The notes under the pieces were generated by a model that made no database searches, was not told where the DNA came from, and worked only from the letters and a program-made list of their open reading frames with translations. DNA of 64,000 nt from JAHBVH01 sp034432375. GTDB lineage: Bacteria; Chloroflexota; Anaerolineae; Caldilineales; Caldilineaceae. Below, in pieces: positions 35,829 to 43,642 of the stretch. The translations under genes and the position numbers were made by a program. The stretch lies in assembly GCA_034432375.1 (NCBI GenBank), contig DAOUCA010000103.1, positions 1 through 64,000 of the forward strand, in the 5' to 3' direction. Every line of letters starts with the position of its first letter. The first letter of the stretch is position 1.

Positions 35829-35830
35829 GC

Positions 35831-35994
35831 TAGGTTCTGTTGACATTGGGGTTTTGCAGTTTTGCAGGGTTAAAACCCTGCGCTAACAGCGAGAAGCCGC
35901 CGCAGCGGCTAGGAATTTAGCCGCTGCGGCGGCTTCTCGCTGTTAAACGGCCAATGCTATTGGCTGTTTTTAGCAAATGTCAATAGGCCCTAGT
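35831..35994. mobile_element. 164-bp MITE-like element with nested hairpins
   Basis: Ends (35831-35850 and 35975-35994, CTAGG...TTGACATT type) match at 16 of 20 positions. Inside are GCAGGGTT-AA-AACCCTGC (35866-35883), a perfect 28-bp stem (35885-35912 with 35919-35946, 6-base loop), and GCCAAT-GCT-ATTGGC near 35952. Confidence 0.85.
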
Positions 35995-36014
35995 CGACGA
36001 ACCAATTTGCCCAA

Positions 36015-36044
36015 TTGTGCCGCTTTCCATTCTCTTGTTATAAT
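36015..36044 (+). promoter_or_regulatory. Promoter for the fused dehydrogenase gene
   Basis: TTGTGC (36015-36020) and a perfect TATAAT (36039-36044) are 18 bases apart. The leader to ATG 36315 would be about 265 bases, of which 157 are the MITE-like element. Confidence 0.55.
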
Positions 36045-36102
36045 TTCAACCGATGGCTGTTTAATTTATTTCTATCCAAACCTTTGCTGAACCCTTAGCA
36101 CT

Positions 36103-36259
36103 ACTGCCATTAAGTTAAGCAGGGAAGGATTGATTGTCACCCCTGCCCCCACCTCCGTGAGGGTAAACTCTGGCAGGGGTCCACATGGTTACAAATGGAT
36201 TCCTCGAGTGCCCTCTGGGCGCGCAGGAATGACACCTATTTCCTTAACTTAATGGCAGT
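36103..36259. mobile_element. 157-bp MITE-like element, 17-bp perfect ends
   Basis: ACTGCCATTAAGTTAAG (36103-36119) and its exact complement (36243-36259) bound the element, with partial similarity outside. It carries an in-frame ATG (36195), which makes the downstream gene appear 40 residues longer than it is. Confidence 0.85.
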
Positions 36260-36314
36260 GGCCCTCAGCACCCAGCAGAGTTGGGGAGAGTTCCTGACTG
36301 AAAGAAACCCGTTT

Positions 36315-39300
36315 ATGACGATTGCGATTGACCAACCTTTACCGACAGAGAGCAAACAAGCGCAGCACGCGACCCACGATCTCATCGCCGATCTCAAGCG
36401 CGAAGTGCGCGGCGAGGTGCGCTTTGACCGCTACACGCGCATGCTCTACAGCACCGACGCCAGCCTCTACCAAGTCCAACCGATTGGCGTTGTGATCCCG
36501 AAAGATGCCGACGATGTGCAGGCAGCAGTCGAAATTGCCGCTAAGCGCAACATCCCGATCTTGCCGCGCGGTAGTGGCAGTTCGTTGGCGGGGCAAGCAA
36601 TTGGCGCGGCGCTGGTCATCGACTTTAGCAAATATATGAATACGCTGCTGCAAGTTGACCCTGAAGCCAAAACGGTGACAGCGTTGCCTGGTATCAGCGT
36701 AGCCGTACTCAATCGGCAACTATCCAAGCATGGGTTGATGCTTGGCCCTGATCCTGCCAGTGCGGACCGAGCGACAGTCGGCGGCAGTGTCGGCAACAAC
36801 GCCACTGGCAGCCACAGTATCCTCTATGGCATGATGGCCGATCATGTGCTGGGCGCGCAGGCGATCTTGGCGGACGGTTCGCGCATCGATATTGCCCCGC
36901 TTGACGCTGCTGGCGTGGCCGCCAAAGGACGGGGCGACTCGCTGGAAGCACAGATTTATCGCGAACTACCGCAACTCATCCAACAGATCACGCCGGAGAT
37001 TTTGCGCCGTTGGCCCAAACATTGGCGGCGGGCTTCCGGCTACAATCTGGATCGGCTTGCGGCCGCGCTGATGCCGCCGGCCGAGCGCAGCAAACTTAGT
37101 TTTGATAGCCGCTTCCGCCCCCCCATGAGTGACCCAACGCGGATTGAGCGTTTCAATCTGGCACAATTGCTCACCGGCAGCGAAGGCACCTTGGCGATGA
37201 TGACGGCGGTGACCTTGGGGCTGGTTCCAAAACCGACACGCACCGGCTTAGCGGTGATTCATTTTGCTGGGGTGGTTGAGGCGTGTGCCACCATTCCCAC
37301 CATCTTGGAGACAGAACCGGCAGCGTCGGAGCTGCTCGACAAGCAACTCCTCGATCTGGCACGGGCCCAGCCGCAGTGGCAGAAGATGTTGCACTTTGTC
37401 GATGGGGATCCCGCCGCCGTATTGCTCACCGAGTATTATGGGGAAAGCGAAGCCGAAATCGTCGCCAAGATTGAGCGGTTGACCGATCACCTGCACAAGC
37501 ATGGCTACAAAGGCACCATTTTGCGCGTGCTCGATCCGGCCAAGGTGGCCGAAGTTTGGACCGTGCGCAAGGCGGGGCTGAACATCCTCATGAGCCGCCG
37601 CGGTGACCACAAGCCGATCACCGGCATTGAGGATGTCAGCGTGCCACAGGAGCAGTTGGCTGACTATCTGCAACAGATCCTCGACTTCTGTCTAAAAGAA
37701 AATAAGATTGGCGAAGTCGCTGTCTATGCGCACGCCTCGGCCGGCTGTCTGCATGTGCGTCCGCTGCTCAATATGAAGGATGGTGCCGATATTGAGAAAT
37801 TGCGCGCGGTGGGTGAATATGCCGCCGGCTTGGCAGTGCAATATAGTGGGGTGATGAGCGGCGAACATGGCGATGGCTTTGCGCGCAGCATTTATAATCC
37901 CAAACTCTTTGGCCAAACGCTCTATGATGCACTGCGCCAAACCAAGGCGATCTTCGACCCTAACAATTTGATGAACCCCGGCAAGATTGTTGAAGGGCCA
38001 CTGCCCACTGAAAATCTGCGCATGGGGCCGACTTACCATACCATTGAATTGCAGACAGTCTTTGATTGGGGGGCAGACGGCGGCTACGCGCCAGCGATTG
38101 AGATGTGTAATGGCGCGGGCGTCTGTCGCAAGTTGGGGGCGGGGACGATGTGCCCCAGTTACATGGCCACCCGCGATGAGCATGACACGACGCGTGGCCG
38201 CGCCAACGCATTGCGTAACGCCATGGCCGGCCGCATCTCGCCAGAAGAGCTCTTCTCCACGGAGATGTACGGTGTGATGGATCTCTGCTTGGGCTGCAAA
38301 GCGTGCAAGAGCGAATGTCCCTCGGCGGTGGATATGGCCAAAATTAAGGCTGAATATCTGGTCCACTATTACCAACACAATGGTCTACCGCTCTTTAACC
38401 GGCTAATGGGCTGGCTACCGACGATCAATGCACTCTTGTACCAACTGCCAAAATCGGTCACTGCCCCGTTGACAGCTCTAATCAATTGGAACATGAAACA
38501 GGATTGGAGCAAGGGCATCCTAGAGAAGATCGGCGTCCACCCCGAACGCACGCTGCCCGCCTATGCTACACAAACGTTCGCTACTTGGTTCAACGAACAA
38601 CACCTAACACGCAACACGCAACACGCAACACGCCCCTCTGTCATTCTCTTTCACGATACCTGGACCAATTACAATGAAACCCATTTGGGCGAAGCGGCGG
38701 TCCGTTTGTTGACGGCGGCGGGCTATGATGTCCAACTGGCGGCGGGGCGCAAATGTTGTGGTCGTCCGCTCATCACCGGTGGGCAGGCCGACCGGGCCAA
38801 GCCATGGATTGATCACAACGTGGCGCTGCTTGCACCCTATGCGCAGGCGGGAATTCCAATCGTTGGCATTGAGCCAAGCTGCATTTTGACCATGCGCGAT
38901 GAATATCTCAACCTCGCCAGTGATCAACGGCGCGCCAAATTGCTGTCCGGTAACGCCTATACGATTGAAGAGTTTGTTGTTCGTGAAGCGGCGGCGGGAC
39001 GTTTTAGCGCAACGTGGCGACCGGATCCGGGCAAAGCCCTCTTGCATGGCCATTGTCATCAAAAGGCATTGGTTGGCAACGAAGCCAGTGTGGCGGCACT
39101 CAAGTTGGCCGGCTATCGGGTAGAGGTAATCCCTAGTGGCTGCTGTGGCATGGCGGGCGATTTTGGCTATACGGTTGATCATTATGCGGTGAGCCAGGCG
39201 ATTGGGGAAGATCGACTCTTTCCAGCCATTCGCAGCGCGGGGCCGGAAACAACGGTAGTGGCCAGTGGGACCAGTTGTCGCCATCAGATCGATGACTTTA

Positions 39301-39353
39301 CCGAGCGCCGGGCCTATCATATGGTGGAGGCATTGGCTGCGGCGCTGGCTTAA
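36315..39353 (+). CDS. Fused FAD/iron-sulfur D-2-hydroxyacid dehydrogenase (GlcD-GlcF type)
   Basis: ATG 36315 (MTIAIDQPL) gives 1012 residues. Order: FAD-binding PCMH domain (about 40-250; PRGSGSSLAGQAIG, VGGSVGNNATGSHS), FAD-oxidase C domain with MSGEHGDGFARS, an iron-sulfur segment (CNGAGVCRKLGAGTMCPSY; CLGCKACKSECP), and two CCG domains (KCCGRPL; SGCCGMAGDFGY) that bind iron-sulfur or heterodisulfide-type clusters. This joins GlcD and GlcF functions as in Dld-II/YdiJ proteins, oxidising D-lactate, glycolate or 2-hydroxyglutarate and passing electrons to quinone. A low-complexity stretch HLTRNTQHATR before the first CCG domain is coded by a 9-bp microrepeat. It fits the hydroxy-acid theme of LarA and the 2-hydroxyacid dehydrogenase. 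Confidence 0.92.
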   Translation: MTIAIDQPLPTESKQAQHATHDLIADLKREVRGEVRFDRYTRMLYSTDASLYQVQPIGVVIPKDADDVQAAVEIAAKRNIPILPRGSGSSLAGQAIGAALVIDFSKYMNTLLQVDPEAKTVTALPGISVAVLNRQLSKHGLMLGPDPASADRATVGGSVGNNATGSHSILYGMMADHVLGAQAILADGSRIDIAPLDAAGVAAKGRGDSLEAQIYRELPQLIQQITPEILRRWPKHWRRASGYNLDRLAAALMPPAERSKLSFDSRFRPPMSDPTRIERFNLAQLLTGSEGTLAMMTAVTLGLVPKPTRTGLAVIHFAGVVEACATIPTILETEPAASELLDKQLLDLARAQPQWQKMLHFVDGDPAAVLLTEYYGESEAEIVAKIERLTDHLHKHGYKGTILRVLDPAKVAEVWTVRKAGLNILMSRRGDHKPITGIEDVSVPQEQLADYLQQILDFCLKENKIGEVAVYAHASAGCLHVRPLLNMKDGADIEKLRAVGEYAAGLAVQYSGVMSGEHGDGFARSIYNPKLFGQTLYDALRQTKAIFDPNNLMNPGKIVEGPLPTENLRMGPTYHTIELQTVFDWGADGGYAPAIEMCNGAGVCRKLGAGTMCPSYMATRDEHDTTRGRANALRNAMAGRISPEELFSTEMYGVMDLCLGCKACKSECPSAVDMAKIKAEYLVHYYQHNGLPLFNRLMGWLPTINALLYQLPKSVTAPLTALINWNMKQDWSKGILEKIGVHPERTLPAYATQTFATWFNEQHLTRNTQHATRPSVILFHDTWTNYNETHLGEAAVRLLTAAGYDVQLAAGRKCCGRPLITGGQADRAKPWIDHNVALLAPYAQAGIPIVGIEPSCILTMRDEYLNLASDQRRAKLLSGNAYTIEEFVVREAAAGRFSATWRPDPGKALLHGHCHQKALVGNEASVAALKLAGYRVEVIPSGCCGMAGDFGYTVDHYAVSQAIGEDRLFPAIRSAGPETTVVASGTSCRHQIDDFTERRAYHMVEALAAALA
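38609..38634. repeat. In-frame ACACGCAAC microrepeat
   Basis: About three copies of the nine-base unit lie in frame within the fused dehydrogenase, coding TRNTQHATR between the ferredoxin part and the first CCG domain. Confidence 0.85.
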
Positions 39354-39364
39354 ACTTACAAAGC

Positions 39365-39467
39365 ACTAGTGTCTTGTCAAGCGTGAAATGAGGGAAACAC
39401 AAACCAGATTTTTGACAAAAATCTGGTTTGTAAACATCCATCAAATGACGGCTGACAAGACAGTAGT
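39365..39467. mobile_element. 103-bp MITE-like element, ACTAGTGTCTTGTCA ends
   Basis: Ends of 27 bases (39365-39391 and 39441-39467) match at 21 positions. A perfect 15-bp stem with 3-base loop lies inside (39399-39413 with 39417-39431). End sequence is close to that of the element at 22191-22354. Confidence 0.82.
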
Positions 39468-39489
39468 ACAGTGTGGCGTAAATAAACTG

Positions 39490-39532
39490 ATAGGGAGACA
39501 GGGACTGACCCACTGTCTCCCTGTCTCCCTAT
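39490..39532. terminator. 15-bp hairpin after the Fur gene
   Basis: ATAGGGAGACAGGGA (39490-39504) pairs exactly with 39518-39532. It lies 37 bases beyond the Fur stop and may end both convergent transcripts, though T-runs are weak. Confidence 0.5.
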
Positions 39533-39568
39533 TCTACTGAGCTACGGGCTTACTTAAGCTGTTGTGTA

Positions 39569-39997
39569 CTAGACTTCTGTAGATTGGCAGGACGCGCAGC
39601 GCCCATAAAATTCTAGTAGATGGCTTTGGATCTGAAAACCAAAGCGCTCGGTTAGTTCCGCGCTCATCTGCTCTGCAACACACTGGTCGAAATCGATCAC
39701 AATACCACAATTGGAACAGACAAGATGATGATGTCCCCCTTCGGCACGAATATAGGTGGGACCATGCTCCCCAATATAGATCGGGCGTACAATGTTAAGT
39801 TGGGTCAGCAGTTCCAAGGTGCGATAGACCGTGGCGCGGCCGATGGCGGGATGGATGGCCTGTGCTCGCCGCAAAATTTCAGCTGGTTCCAAATGTTCGC
39901 CTTCTTGTTCGATTACCTGGAGTACAGCTTGGCGCGCTGGTGTAACTTTATAGCCAGCATTACGTAGTTGTTGGAGAAGTGCAAGTTCGATCGTCAT
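39569..39997 (-). CDS. Fur family transcriptional regulator
   Basis: 142 residues. Winged helix region VTPARQAVLQVIEQEGEHLEPAEILRRA with ATVYRTLELL recognition helix, then the dimer domain with regulatory metal site GGHHHLVCSNC (H89-H91) and structural zinc cysteines Cys94, Cys97, Cys134, Cys137. Family members sense iron (Fur), zinc (Zur) or peroxide (PerR); the subtype cannot be fixed. GGGGGT precedes the ATG. No Fur-box palindrome was recognised near it, but the 39998-40225 spacer holds a long hairpin. Confidence 0.92.
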   Translation of the reverse strand: MTIELALLQQLRNAGYKVTPARQAVLQVIEQEGEHLEPAEILRRAQAIHPAIGRATVYRTLELLTQLNIVRPIYIGEHGPTYIRAEGGHHHLVCSNCGIVIDFDQCVAEQMSAELTERFGFQIQSHLLEFYGRCASCQSTEV

Positions 39998-40042
39998 ACC
40001 CCCAGTTTACATCAATTTTTGCTAATTTAGCAATGAGTCCAC

Positions 40043-40135
40043 TGCATAAGGGTGCGTACCACATTGGGGGGATTACGCCGGACGATCTATTTTGTCCTTC
40101 TGTGTAATCCCCCAAAATGGGACGCACCCACTGCA
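40043..40135. mobile_element. 93-bp MITE-like hairpin element
   Basis: TGCATAAGGGTGCGT (40043-40057) and ACGCACCCACTGCA (40122-40135) are near-complementary ends, and GGGGGGATTACG pairs with TGTAATCCCCC inside. It stands in the divergent space between fur and the glycosyltransferase. Confidence 0.75.
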
Positions 40136-40155
40136 CAAAGCCTAAAACTGAGTTT

Positions 40156-40182
40156 TTGTAGTCGAGTCAGCAATGCTATACT
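40156..40182 (+). promoter_or_regulatory. Possible promoter for the glycosyltransferase gene
   Basis: TTGTAG (40156-40161) and TATACT (40177-40182) are 15 bases apart, shorter than the ideal 17. Confidence 0.35.
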
Positions 40183-40225
40183 GCGGCTCTGATTTAGAGT
40201 TCAGTATAAACAGCCAGGATTTCAT

Positions 40226-41434
40226 GTGTCAACTTTGCGGCCCAAACGTATTCTCATTCTCATGAGCAACACCGGTGGTGGACATCGAGCCAGTGCAGAG
40301 GCATTGCGGGCCGGTTTTGTCGAGTGCTACGGGGACCAGGTTCAAGTCGAGATTGTCGACTTGTTGATGCAGCATTTGCCCTGGCCGCTTAATTGGTTGC
40401 CGCACACCTATACATTTCTGATTAAGGACGCGGCCTGGCTTTGGAAATTGCTCTGGCAAACCGGCAATCACCCGGTCACAATTCATCGGCTCTCCAAGAT
40501 AGTTGCCCGTTGGGGTGAGACGGAAGTGGTCAAAGTCTTTGTCAGTTATGCGCCCGATTTGATTATCTCTGTCCATCCATTGGTACAGGAGTTTTCCCTG
40601 CGTGCCTTGGGCCGTATGCGCCACCGTATTCCCTTTGTTACCGTTGTCACCGACTTGGCGACGGCGCATCCTCTTTGGTTTCACCCCGCCGTTGACGCCT
40701 GTTATGTAGCCAGCAAGGAAGCTTATCAGCGAGCACGCCGCATTGGCTTGCGGCCGGAGCAACTACATCTCTATGGGTTGCCGATCCGCCCGGCTTTTGC
40801 CAAACAGACCGTTTCGTCCACCCTGTTACGCCAAAAGTTGGGGATGTCACACGAACTACCGGCTGTGTTGATTGCTAGTGGTGGCGAAGGGGTAGGGCCG
40901 ATCCAGCAGGTAGCGGAAGCATTGAATACCCAGCTTTGGGATCGGGGGAAAGCACTTGGGCAGATGGCGATCATTTGTGGGCGCAATGAACGCTTGCAAG
41001 AGCGGCTTTTAGCCCAAAAGTGGGCAATTCCCGTGAAGATCTGCGGATTTGTCGATAACATGGATGAGTGGATGGCGGCCTGTGACTGTATTGTCACCAA
41101 AGCTGGCCCAGGCACGATTGCCGAAGCGCTGAGCAGTGGCATGCCGATCATCCTCAGTGGCTTTATCCCTGGCCAAGAGGAGGGCAATATTCCCTATGTC
41201 TTGGACAACGCCGTGGGCGTCTACGACAAAACACCACAAGCAATTGCGCAGACCGTACGACGTTGGTTTGGGGCAGAGAATGAAGAATTTCTACAAATGA
41301 AATTGGCGGCGCGTACACTGGGACGACCACAGGCCACGGTGCAGATCGTCGAATCGATTGGCGAGCTATTGCACCTGGAGGAGCGTACTACGGTGCCGTT
41401 GCTGGTTCCAGATAGGTGGCCATCTCTTCCATAA
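40226..41434 (+). CDS. MGDG synthase/MurG-like glycosyltransferase (GT28)
   Basis: 402 residues, GTG start. N-terminal MSNTGGGHRASAEALRAGF is the acceptor-domain signature of monogalactosyldiacylglycerol synthase and processive diacylglycerol glucosyltransferase (UgtP). The C-terminal nucleotide-sugar domain has CDCIVTKAGPGTIAEALSSGMPIIL, with the Pro-Gly-rich loop of GT28. These enzymes make glycolipids from diacylglycerol and UDP-sugar, so a membrane glycolipid role is likely. The last 47 bases overlap the convergent glycosidase gene (41388-41434). Confidence 0.88.
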   Translation: MSTLRPKRILILMSNTGGGHRASAEALRAGFVECYGDQVQVEIVDLLMQHLPWPLNWLPHTYTFLIKDAAWLWKLLWQTGNHPVTIHRLSKIVARWGETEVVKVFVSYAPDLIISVHPLVQEFSLRALGRMRHRIPFVTVVTDLATAHPLWFHPAVDACYVASKEAYQRARRIGLRPEQLHLYGLPIRPAFAKQTVSSTLLRQKLGMSHELPAVLIASGGEGVGPIQQVAEALNTQLWDRGKALGQMAIICGRNERLQERLLAQKWAIPVKICGFVDNMDEWMAACDCIVTKAGPGTIAEALSSGMPIILSGFIPGQEEGNIPYVLDNAVGVYDKTPQAIAQTVRRWFGAENEEFLQMKLAARTLGRPQATVQIVESIGELLHLEERTTVPLLVPDRWPSLP

Positions 41435-42602
41435 GGTATGTTGGCGTTCCCTTATCGGAAAAGAGATCCCCTGTAGGGTAGAGAGGAAACCGCGTGCCAA
41501 ACCAGACCCACCGTTGTACCAACCGCTCCTCATCTGCGCTATAGCCCACGTTGGGATCGCGCAGTCTATAGAATAAGTCAAAGCTACCCCGCATGAATAT
41601 CGCAACCCGTTCTGGGGGAAAGCCATAGTCGGCGGGCATCAGAATGCCGTACTCGCTAATAATCAGCGGCTTTTGACGCTCACCGCGGTCCGCCAGCCAT
41701 CGGCGCATCAGTCGAATTTGATTTTCAATCAGCCGCAAATTGTCGTGGTCAGCAACTTCCCATAACTGCCCCGTAGCAACATCGTCAAACCCCGGTGGGA
41801 GGCCTACTCCCCAACTATTTTCTTCTTCGCGCAAGACAAAAGTATGAATATTCCAAACGTCAACGGGTATCATGGTACCGTACATCCGTTGATAATGGTC
41901 AAGGATTCGCTCTAGATACCGTAAACGCAATGGCGTCACCTGGCTAATTCCCCCGATCGCAACCTGCGCACTTGGGTCGGCCGTTTTGATGGTGGTATAG
42001 AGATCATGATAGGCAACGGCATAGACCTCTGGCTTGGTGTTGTCCTGCCAACGGACATCGGGCTCATTACCAATCAGCCAGAGATGGCCCGGATGCGCTG
42101 CCGCCAATTCCCTGATAGTTTGCAATGGAATCTTGATCTTATCATCTTTGACGCGAATCATTGGTGCGAATGACATGCCTAATGCTGTGGACGCGGGGGG
42201 TTCCAAATAGAGCGCTCCCGTGTACATTTTGCGTGTAGCATCATTGTTGAGATCGACACCCCAGTTGAGATACCAACCGGGGCGATTGGCCGGCCAGGCA
42301 AAGAGTAGTGGGTTGAATTCAGCGACGCCAACGCCCATCCGCCAACGCAATGTATACGCTTCTGGTGTCACTTGCGGCACGAGCGCAAAGCGCGGCGTGA
42401 GTAGCACTTCTTTTGTTCGTGGGAATGGCGTCTTGGTCGGAAGTGGTCCAGCAACCGACGTGGGGATCAGAGGCTCTTGAAAAGACTGAGACCACAACCC
42501 GCGAGGTGTATTGAGCAAGAGGATAATGAACAGCAGTGATAAAAGTGTAATACCAATCGCCGGCAGGACTAGCCACCAGCGAACCGAATTCGGAGGATGC
42601 AT
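41388..42602 (-). CDS. Membrane-anchored clan GH-A-like protein
   Basis: 404 residues. One N-terminal membrane helix (residues 9-30) is uncleaved-looking, followed by a short Pro/Thr linker and a barrel-like domain. LWLIGNEPDVRW has the putative acid/base Glu180 and PLIISEYGILMP the putative nucleophile Glu317, in the GH-A order. WNIHTFVLREE and GGISQVTPLRLRYL are also typical of glycosidase-like 'asl1'/GH39-related proteins. Unlike the two SH3b relatives (28246-31979), it has no wall-binding module and is fixed to the membrane instead. Tail overlaps the GT gene by 47 bases. Confidence 0.76.
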   Translation of the reverse strand: MHPPNSVRWWLVLPAIGITLLSLLFIILLLNTPRGLWSQSFQEPLIPTSVAGPLPTKTPFPRTKEVLLTPRFALVPQVTPEAYTLRWRMGVGVAEFNPLLFAWPANRPGWYLNWGVDLNNDATRKMYTGALYLEPPASTALGMSFAPMIRVKDDKIKIPLQTIRELAAAHPGHLWLIGNEPDVRWQDNTKPEVYAVAYHDLYTTIKTADPSAQVAIGGISQVTPLRLRYLERILDHYQRMYGTMIPVDVWNIHTFVLREEENSWGVGLPPGFDDVATGQLWEVADHDNLRLIENQIRLMRRWLADRGERQKPLIISEYGILMPADYGFPPERVAIFMRGSFDLFYRLRDPNVGYSADEERLVQRWVWFGTRFPLYPTGDLFSDKGTPTYLMEEMATYLEPATAP

Positions 42603-42898
42603 ACGGAGCTTCGTTCATCGTACAATAAAATACAGTATCTAGTACCACCATAGAGGCCATCTGCCAACCATAGCATTCATTTTGCCTACGACGCATCCTA
42701 TCATCATTACAGTGGAACGTCAACCAATAGCTTTCAGCTATCTTGCCCTGGATTTCCGCCTCTTAACACTCCGGCGCATAGCAAAATCGCTGAACTTATC
42801 AGGATTTGCTCGAGCAAATCCTGATAAGTTCAGCGATTTAACAACTGCTCTATCCGATCAATGGGGAGAAAGGATAGCTTCTTGTGCGTAGATAACGG
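42603..42898. other. Spacer holding a 56-bp perfect palindrome
   Basis: 296 bases between two minus-strand genes. The only clear content is the loopless palindrome at 42784-42839. Confidence 0.6.
42784..42839. repeat. Perfect 28-bp-arm palindrome, no loop
   Basis: Every base from 42784 to 42811 is complementary to 42812-42839, centred on CTCGAG. It lies 60 bases past the stop of the response regulator gene. Confidence 0.95.
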
Positions 42899-43642
42899 TT
42901 AGCGCAGCGTTTCCATGTTGTGCCGCTGCGGTAGGCAATAGCCTTGGCCACGCACTGTCACAACATAGCGTGGATTGTCCGGATCCGGCTCAATCTTGCT
43001 GCGCAGACGGCGCACATGTACCCAGAGCGATTCCACTGTGCCTTTGCGCACGGGATCCCACGCTTTTGCAAGGAGGAAGCCAGGGGAAAGCACACGACCA
43101 CGATTGTTGTAGAGAATATGCATCAAGCGATTCTCCGTCGGGGTTAGCATGATCTGGTCATTGTCCACAACGGCGTACTGCTGGGCAAAGTTGATGCGCA
43201 AATGTTCGTCGATAATCAATTCGGGATCGACAACCTGATCGGATGCGACACGCAACAGGATACGCCGCACACGAGCTAGCAATTCGGAGAAGGCAAAGGG
43301 CTTTGTAATGTAATCTTCGGCGTAACGATTGAGGCCTTCGACTTTGGTGTTGGTATCCGAAAGTGCAGAGAGAAAGATAATCGGAATGTCGCCCATACGG
43401 CGCAATTCGGCTGCCACAGCAAAGCCATCCATCCCAGGCATCATAATGTCGAGGATCACAAGATGAGGTAAGCCTTCCTGTTGCACAATTTCTAGTGCCT
43501 CGGTGCCACTGCCGGCAGCATAGACTGTGTAGCCTTCGCGCTGCAACCGCAAGTTGAGCATCAATCGTGTATCGGCGGCATCATCGACGACTAAAATCCG
43601 TTTGGGGTCATTTACATTGGTTACAGCTTGTTGTTCAGTCAT
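42899..43642 (-). CDS. OmpR/PhoB-type response regulator
   Basis: 247 residues. The receiver has acidic pocket D20-D21, phosphoryl Asp65 (VILDIMMPG), Ser92 and Lys114 (YITKPF). The winged-helix effector (about 140-240) has PTENRLMHILYNNRGRVLSPG and VESLWVHVRRLRSKIEPDPDNP..V.TVRGQGY. It should dimerise on phosphorylation and bind direct repeats. No sensor kinase is adjacent, so this is an orphan in the window. AGAAGGAATG supports the start, and a good promoter lies at 43667-43694. Confidence 0.95.
   Translation of the reverse strand: MTEQQAVTNVNDPKRILVVDDAADTRLMLNLRLQREGYTVYAAGSGTEALEIVQQEGLPHLVILDIMMPGMDGFAVAAELRRMGDIPIIFLSALSDTNTKVEGLNRYAEDYITKPFAFSELLARVRRILLRVASDQVVDPELIIDEHLRINFAQQYAVVDNDQIMLTPTENRLMHILYNNRGRVLSPGFLLAKAWDPVRKGTVESLWVHVRRLRSKIEPDPDNPRYVVTVRGQGYCLPQRHNMETLR

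Larger units (their letters stand above)
35829..36314. other. 486-base spacer: two MITE-like elements and a promoter
   Basis: Between sulfatase and dehydrogenase genes. The first element (35831-35994), a strong promoter (36015-36044) and a second element (36103-36259) lie in order, so the second sits inside the predicted 5' leader of the dehydrogenase transcript. Confidence 0.75.

Noticed and set aside
36195..36314. N-terminal 40 residues of the fused dehydrogenase frame
   Set aside because: They are coded by the right half of a MITE-like element and the sequence after it.
39998..40225. Fur-box autoregulatory site
   Set aside because: The strong hairpin here has long GC-rich arms unlike an AT-rich Fur box and looks like a MITE-type element.
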